In this document: positions 59,729 through 64,000 of the stretch, piece after piece
How the letters are laid out: every line of letters begins with the position of its first letter
How positions within the stretch are numbered: position 1 is the stretch's first letter
Assembly: GCF_003253005.1 (NCBI RefSeq)
Contig: NZ_QEPZ01000002.1
Location: 124,001 to 188,000 of the forward strand
DNA: 64,000 bases
Origin: Haemophilus parainfluenzae
GTDB lineage: Bacteria; Pseudomonadota; Gammaproteobacteria; Enterobacterales; Pasteurellaceae
Reading direction: 5' to 3'
Notes under the pieces: generated by a model
What the model saw: only the letters and a program-made list of their open reading frames with translations
Told to the model about the DNA's origin: nothing
Database searches by the model: none
Translations under genes and position numbers: made by a program

Positions 59729-60499
59729 TTAATGATTATTTTTGCGTGTAACTAATTGACTTAAAATTACTAATCCTAATGAAAGCACGATCATAATCGT
59801 TGCTAACGCATTTACTTCCGGTGTTACCCCTGTTTTTACAAGTGAGAAGATACGCAATGGTAGGATTTCATAGCTTACACCACTTACGAAAGAAGATACG
59901 ACAACATCATCTAATGAAATAGTAAAGCTTAATAACCAACCAGATACCACTGCTGGTAAAGCAAGTGGTAGGATAATTCTACGCAAAATAGTGACTTCGC
60001 TCGCACCTAAATCTTTCGCAGCTTCAAGCATTCTTGCATCAAAGCCATTTAAACGCGAGAAAATCGTTACGGTAACATAAGGTAAACAGAATGTTACGTG
60101 TGCCAATAATAATGACCAGAAACCTAACGAAATCCCTACAACCATGAATAAGGCTAGTAAAGAAACCGCCATAACGATATCTGGTGACATCATGACGATA
60201 AATAACATACCGCTTACGGCTTGTTTACCGCGGAAACGATAGCGGTAAAGCGCGATAGCAGTTAAACCACCCACAATAGTTGCTAAGGTTGCGGCAAAGA
60301 AAGCAATAGTGACAGAGTGGAATGCAGCTTGGATTAAGGTATCGTTATTAAATAAACGCTCATACCAGTTCCAACTAAAACCTTTCCAACTTAAACCATA
60401 ACGGTCCTCGTTGAAGGAGTTAGTCACCAAAATAATAATTGGGATATACAAATAAGCGTATACCACAAACATAAAAATATTACGCAGTAAACGACTCAT
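59729..60499 (-). CDS. potC: Spermidine/putrescine ABC permease PotC
   Basis: This 256-residue inner-membrane permease with six predicted transmembrane segments has the EAA loop EAAKDLGASEVTILRRIILPLALPAVVSG that contacts PotA. Its ATG overlaps the potB stop in TAATG, implying coupled translation. Works with PotA, PotB and PotD. Confidence 0.94.
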   Translation of the reverse strand: MSRLLRNIFMFVVYAYLYIPIIILVTNSFNEDRYGLSWKGFSWNWYERLFNNDTLIQAAFHSVTIAFFAATLATIVGGLTAIALYRYRFRGKQAVSGMLFIVMMSPDIVMAVSLLALFMVVGISLGFWSLLLAHVTFCLPYVTVTIFSRLNGFDARMLEAAKDLGASEVTILRRIILPLALPAVVSGWLLSFTISLDDVVVSSFVSGVSYEILPLRIFSLVKTGVTPEVNALATIMIVLSLGLVILSQLVTRKNNH

Positions 60500-61359
60500 T
60501 ATTCTAACTCCACTTTCTTATTCAACAATTTATTTGCACGATAGTAAACGAAAATCAACAATGCCATTAAAATGGTTAAACCGATGCTGATTGCCGAACC
60601 GAATGGCCAGTTACGGGAAATTAAGAATTCACTCTTAATTACGTTACCAACTAATAACACTTTCGCACCACCAAGTAAGTCTGCTACATAGAACATCCCC
60701 ATTGCTGGTAGTAATACTAATAAACAACCTGCAACAATACCCGGCATGGTTAATGGCAAAATAACGCGGAAGAAACGTTGAACAGCATTAGCACCTAAGT
60801 CTCTTGCCGCTTCTAATAAACGTCCGTCTAATTTTTCGATAGCAGAGTAGAGCGGTAGAATCATAAATGGTAAAAGGAGATACACTAAACCAATGATTAC
60901 AGCTACTTCGGTATTTAAAATACGAATAGGCTCACTCAAAATGCCCATATCCATTAACATGGTATTTAACACACCTTTCACACCAAGGAATACTTTCATC
61001 CCATAGATACGAATAAGTGAGTTTGTCCAGAATGGTAATACCACGAGGAACAACAAAAATGGACGATATTTCGGATTAATTTTGCTGACCATAAAGGCAA
61101 ATGGATAGCCAATGAGTAAGCAAATAATCGTCGCGATGCCAGACATATACAATGAGTTCCACACTACCTGGGCATAAAGTGGATTAAACAGGTTCGTGTA
61201 GTTATCTAAAGTAAATGGCAAAGCATAAAAGTCACTACCATCTCGGGTTAAAAAACTTACGGTTAAAACCAATAAGTTTGGAATTAGCACAAAGAAGATT
61301 AACCAACTGAAGATAATTGCAACAGTAATTTTCTGGAATTTATTATTGATTATCTTCAT
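60499..61359 (-). CDS. potB: Spermidine/putrescine ABC permease PotB
   Basis: This 286-residue permease has six predicted transmembrane segments and the EAA loop [30 protein letters not shown] prefer ATG 61359 ([10 protein letters not shown]); the frame opens at 61371. It overlaps potA by 17 bp. Confidence 0.93.
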   Translation of the reverse strand: MKIINNKFQKITVAIIFSWLIFFVLIPNLLVLTVSFLTRDGSDFYALPFTLDNYTNLFNPLYAQVVWNSLYMSGIATIICLLIGYPFAFMVSKINPKYRPFLLFLVVLPFWTNSLIRIYGMKVFLGVKGVLNTMLMDMGILSEPIRILNTEVAVIIGLVYLLLPFMILPLYSAIEKLDGRLLEAARDLGANAVQRFFRVILPLTMPGIVAGCLLVLLPAMGMFYVADLLGGAKVLLVGNVIKSEFLISRNWPFGSAISIGLTILMALLIFVYYRANKLLNKKVELE

Positions 61360-62458
61360 CGTTGAGTACAACCTCCCAACCTTCGTGCCATGTAATACCT
61401 ACACGTTGACCAACGCTGTGATCCATATGTGGGTCATCTTCGTTAAAGAATTCACTCACTAATACGCGTTTACCGTTGTGATCAAATTCTACTGTAGACT
61501 CAAGTGTCATCCCTTTATAGGTACGATCCACAATGCGACCAATAATGGCATTTGAGTGCTCATTTTCGTCAAGCTCTTCAATCACAATATCTTCAGGACG
61601 TAATAATACTTGCAATTTTTGACCTTTTTCAGCAGAGATACTGGTGTGAATATCACATACACGACCTTCTACGTTAGCAAGTAATTCATCGTCAGATTTA
61701 CGTTCAATCACAGTGGCATCAAATACGTTAATTTCACCGATGAAGCGAGCAACGAATAAGTTGGCTGGATCTTCATAGATTTCACGTGGTGAACCATCTT
61801 GTGCAATTTTACCTTTACGTAATAAAACGATGCGATCAGACATGGTGATTGCTTCTTCTTGATCATGAGTAACGAAAATAAAGGTGATACCAAGTTGACG
61901 CTGTAATTGTTTAAGTTCATTTTGCATTTGTTTACGTAACTTATAATCCAACGCCGATAAAGATTCATCAAGTAGCAACACTTTTGGCTTATTCACAACA
62001 GCACGAGCAATCGCGATACGTTGTTGCTGACCACCAGAAAGTTGAGCTGGTTTACGATCGGCCATTTCTTCTAATTGCACCATACGCAATGCATCCAGAA
62101 CGCGAGGTTTAATTTCGCTTTCTGCCACTTTTTGCATACGCAAACCAAAAGCCACGTTATCAAAAATAGTCATATGCGGGAATAACGCATAACTTTGGAA
62201 TACGGTGTTAATGTGGCGTTTTTCTGCCGGAACATTAGTAATATCTTCACCGTCCAAAATAATATTACCTTCATCTAACTCTTCTAAACCCGCTAATAAA
62301 CGCAATACTGTAGTTTTACCACAGCCGGATGGGCCAAGAATTGTGACGAATTCACCGTTATTAATGGTTAGATTAAAATCATTAATAATTGTATTAGAAC
62401 CATAGGATTTTTTGATTGAACGAAGCTCAATAATAGGCTTTTGAACCAGATTTTCCAC
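61343..62458 (-). CDS. potA: Spermidine/putrescine ABC transporter ATPase PotA
   Basis: This ATPase of about 371 residues has Walker [21 protein letters not shown], the signature [15 protein letters not shown], Walker [13 protein letters not shown] and a C-terminal TOBE domain ([17 protein letters not shown]). The frame extends to a TTG at 62521, but the GTG at 62458 (starting [12 protein letters not shown]) gives the length I remember for Haemophilus PotA. The spacing from GGGAG to that GTG is longish, so the start is uncertain. It heads the potABCD operon, divergent from pepT. Confidence 0.9.
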   Translation of the reverse strand: MENLVQKPIIELRSIKKSYGSNTIINDFNLTINNGEFVTILGPSGCGKTTVLRLLAGLEELDEGNIILDGEDITNVPAEKRHINTVFQSYALFPHMTIFDNVAFGLRMQKVAESEIKPRVLDALRMVQLEEMADRKPAQLSGGQQQRIAIARAVVNKPKVLLLDESLSALDYKLRKQMQNELKQLQRQLGITFIFVTHDQEEAITMSDRIVLLRKGKIAQDGSPREIYEDPANLFVARFIGEINVFDATVIERKSDDELLANVEGRVCDIHTSISAEKGQKLQVLLRPEDIVIEELDENEHSNAIIGRIVDRTYKGMTLESTVEFDHNGKRVLVSEFFNEDDPHMDHSVGQRVGITWHEGWEVVLNDEDNQ

Positions 62459-62665
62459 TAGCTTTGGTTTTCTCCCTAATTTCACCAATTTAATCGGTAC
62501 TGAGTAGAAATGAACCTGCAAAAATGATGCAGGGGCGACATAAAATTGAACCGATATGATATAGCGAATTGTTAATGATGAAAAGGATTTAATCGAGTTT
62601 TTAGGAAAAATTTATCTAAAACTTGACCGCACTTTTTTCAGAAAATTTTATAACTCTTCACTTTC

Positions 62666-62679
62666 TTGTTATATATCAA
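62666..62679. promoter_or_regulatory. FNR-like box upstream of pepT
   Basis: TTGTT-ATAT-ATCAA matches the FNR consensus TTGAT-N4-ATCAA at nine of ten positions. Its centre is about 41.5 bp before a start predicted from the -10-like TAGACT (62702-62707). pepT is FNR-activated in enteric bacteria. Confidence 0.6.
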
Positions 62680-62734
62680 GAACTGTAACGAATTTTGGGA
62701 TTAGACTAACGCTGATATAAAGGAGAATTTTAAA

Positions 62735-63967
62735 ATGGAAGAACATTATAATGAATTATTACAGCGATTTTTAACTTATGTCGCATTTGATACGCAATCT
62801 AAATTGTCTGCAAAACATTCGCCAAGTTCAGCAGGGCAAATGAAGCTGGCTTTGCATTTGCAGCAAGAATTAATTGAACTTGGTTTACAAGATGTCAATG
62901 TGACTAAGCATGCCGTTGTCACGGCTTATTTACCCTCAAATCATCCTGATTTAACACACACTATTGGTTTTATTTCCCACCTTGATACATCACCACAATG
63001 CAGCGGTAAAAATGTTCAACCTGAAGTGATTGAAAATTATCGGGGAGGAGATATTGCGTTAGGTTTAGGAGAGGAGTTTATTAGTCCTGTGTATTATCCA
63101 TTTTTACATCAGCTTATTGGCAAAACCTTGATTGTGACAGATGGAACTACTTTACTTGGTGCGGATAATAAAGCCGGAATCGCAGAAATTATGACCGCAC
63201 TTTCTGTATTACAACAGAAAAATATCCCGCATTGTAATATTCGAGTGGCATTTACGCCTGACGAAGAAATTGGTTTAGGAATGCATTATTTCCCATTAGA
63301 CGATTTTCCTTGTGATTGGGCATATACCATTGATGGTGGAGAAGTGGGTGAATTGGAGTATGAGAATTTTAATGCCGCGACGGCAAAAATTACCTTTAAA
63401 GGTCGGAGCATTCATCCTGGTTATGCTAAAAACAAATTAGTGAATGCGCTGACGTTAGCTTGTGAGTTTCAACAAGGTTTTCCAAAAGATGATGTTCCCG
63501 AAAAAACATCAGGAAAAGAAGGTTTTTTCCATTTAGATGATTTTAAGGGGGATATTGAGAAAGTTGAATTACATTATCTCATTCGAGATTTTGACCAAGC
63601 TAGTTTTGAGCAACGTAAGGCATTTATTTATCAGCTTGTAGAAAAATTTAATAGAGAGAAAAGCCTGAAAGAGCCGGTGGAATGTGTTATTGAAGACAGT
63701 TACAAAAATATGTATGCCACAGTCAAAAATGTCCCACAGGCGATTAAGTTAGCTGATGCTGCAATGAAAGCTTGTGGTATTACACCAAATCATAAACCAA
63801 TACGTGGTGGAACGGATGGGGCATTTTTAGCAGAAAAAGGATTAGCTTGTCCAAATATCTTTACCGGTGGCTATAATTTCCATAGTAAACATGAATTAGT
63901 GACACTTGAAGGGATGGAAAAAGCTGTCGAAGTGGTTATAAAAATAGCAAACTGTAAAGATTTGTAA
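62735..63967 (+). CDS. pepT: Peptidase T (tripeptidase)
   Basis: This 410-residue M20-family aminotripeptidase has a complete set of di-zinc ligand motifs: SHLDTSPQ (His), LLGADNKAGIAE (bridging Asp), TPDEEIGLG (Glu pair), TIDGGE, and a late NFHSKHE (His). It removes N-terminal residues from tripeptides. Anaerobic induction is suggested by the FNR-like box. AAGGAG precedes the start. It is adjacent to potABCD, as in H. influenzae. Confidence 0.96.
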   Translation: MEEHYNELLQRFLTYVAFDTQSKLSAKHSPSSAGQMKLALHLQQELIELGLQDVNVTKHAVVTAYLPSNHPDLTHTIGFISHLDTSPQCSGKNVQPEVIENYRGGDIALGLGEEFISPVYYPFLHQLIGKTLIVTDGTTLLGADNKAGIAEIMTALSVLQQKNIPHCNIRVAFTPDEEIGLGMHYFPLDDFPCDWAYTIDGGEVGELEYENFNAATAKITFKGRSIHPGYAKNKLVNALTLACEFQQGFPKDDVPEKTSGKEGFFHLDDFKGDIEKVELHYLIRDFDQASFEQRKAFIYQLVEKFNREKSLKEPVECVIEDSYKNMYATVKNVPQAIKLADAAMKACGITPNHKPIRGGTDGAFLAEKGLACPNIFTGGYNFHSKHELVTLEGMEKAVEVVIKIANCKDL

Positions 63968-64000
63968 ATTATTGTAAAGAAGAAGCTTGCATTTGTCAGA

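Noticed and set aside
1-64000. CRISPR array, prophage, tRNA or rRNA genes
   Set aside because: No regularly spaced direct repeats, phage structural or integrase genes, tRNA cloverleaf-like segments or rRNA sequences were seen on reading both strands.

Overview
The window reads as a chromosome segment of a Haemophilus-type member of the Pasteurellaceae (H. parainfluenzae-like is my best guess). The evidence is AT-rich DNA, dozens of copies of the Haemophilus uptake signal core AAGTGCGGT/ACCGCACTT (often paired in intergenic terminators), and gene blocks I remember from H. influenzae: htrB-rfaE, prlC with an OppA-like lipoprotein, yfcH-argR-mdh, pit-DUF47-DoxX-DUF692-DUF2063-CYTH-radA-lrp-ftsK-lolA-rarA, and potDCBA-pepT. 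I see no rRNA, tRNA, prophage, CRISPR array or intact insertion sequence.

Layout. 1-7.4 kb: the tail of a membrane protein, then a carbohydrate cluster. A TreR-like GntR repressor diverges from a fused malQ-malP gene, an EEP-fold phosphatase resembling maltose-6'-phosphate phosphatase MapP, and a PTS EIICB. Together they form a Firmicutes-style maltose route: PTS uptake, dephosphorylation, then transglucosylation and phosphorolysis. The cluster has no uptake-signal core, which suggests import. 7.5-14.4 kb: rnb, fabI, a Nif3-family gene, lpxL, hldE, rpsO. 14.4-23 kb: prlC, ybaN, an oligopeptide-binding lipoprotein, a MerR regulator coupled to a three-domain LplT-acyltransferase-AMP ligase (aas). 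23-29 kb: ilvE, the gcvB sRNA divergent from gcvA, rlmM, cmoB, putP. 29-35 kb: rng, an AT-rich orphan trypsin-like protease, norM, ribE, dedA, rplY with a structured leader. 35-45 kb: truA, accD-folC, yfcH-argR, mdh, prs-ispE-lolB, cca, ygiM. 45-50 kb: phosphate transporter pair, then the hvf/bufferin-type copper RiPP operon (DoxX, EGKCG-repeat precursor, DUF692 oxidase, DUF2063 partner). 50-58 kb: CYTH-CHAD phosphatase, radA, lrp, ftsK, lolA, rarA. 58-64 kb: potDCBA polyamine importer divergent from pepT, which has an FNR-type box.

Beyond protein genes I see three small RNA loci. gcvB (24184-24358, minus) is recognised by its R1/R2 seeds and its gcvA neighbour. Two are unassigned candidates, each with a good promoter and an intrinsic terminator: 11313-11398 minus (C-rich anti-Shine-Dalgarno loop) and 40762-40841 plus (CRP-type site centred about 61 bp upstream). 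Assignments come from reading sequences and remembered families; no searches or folding programs were run.
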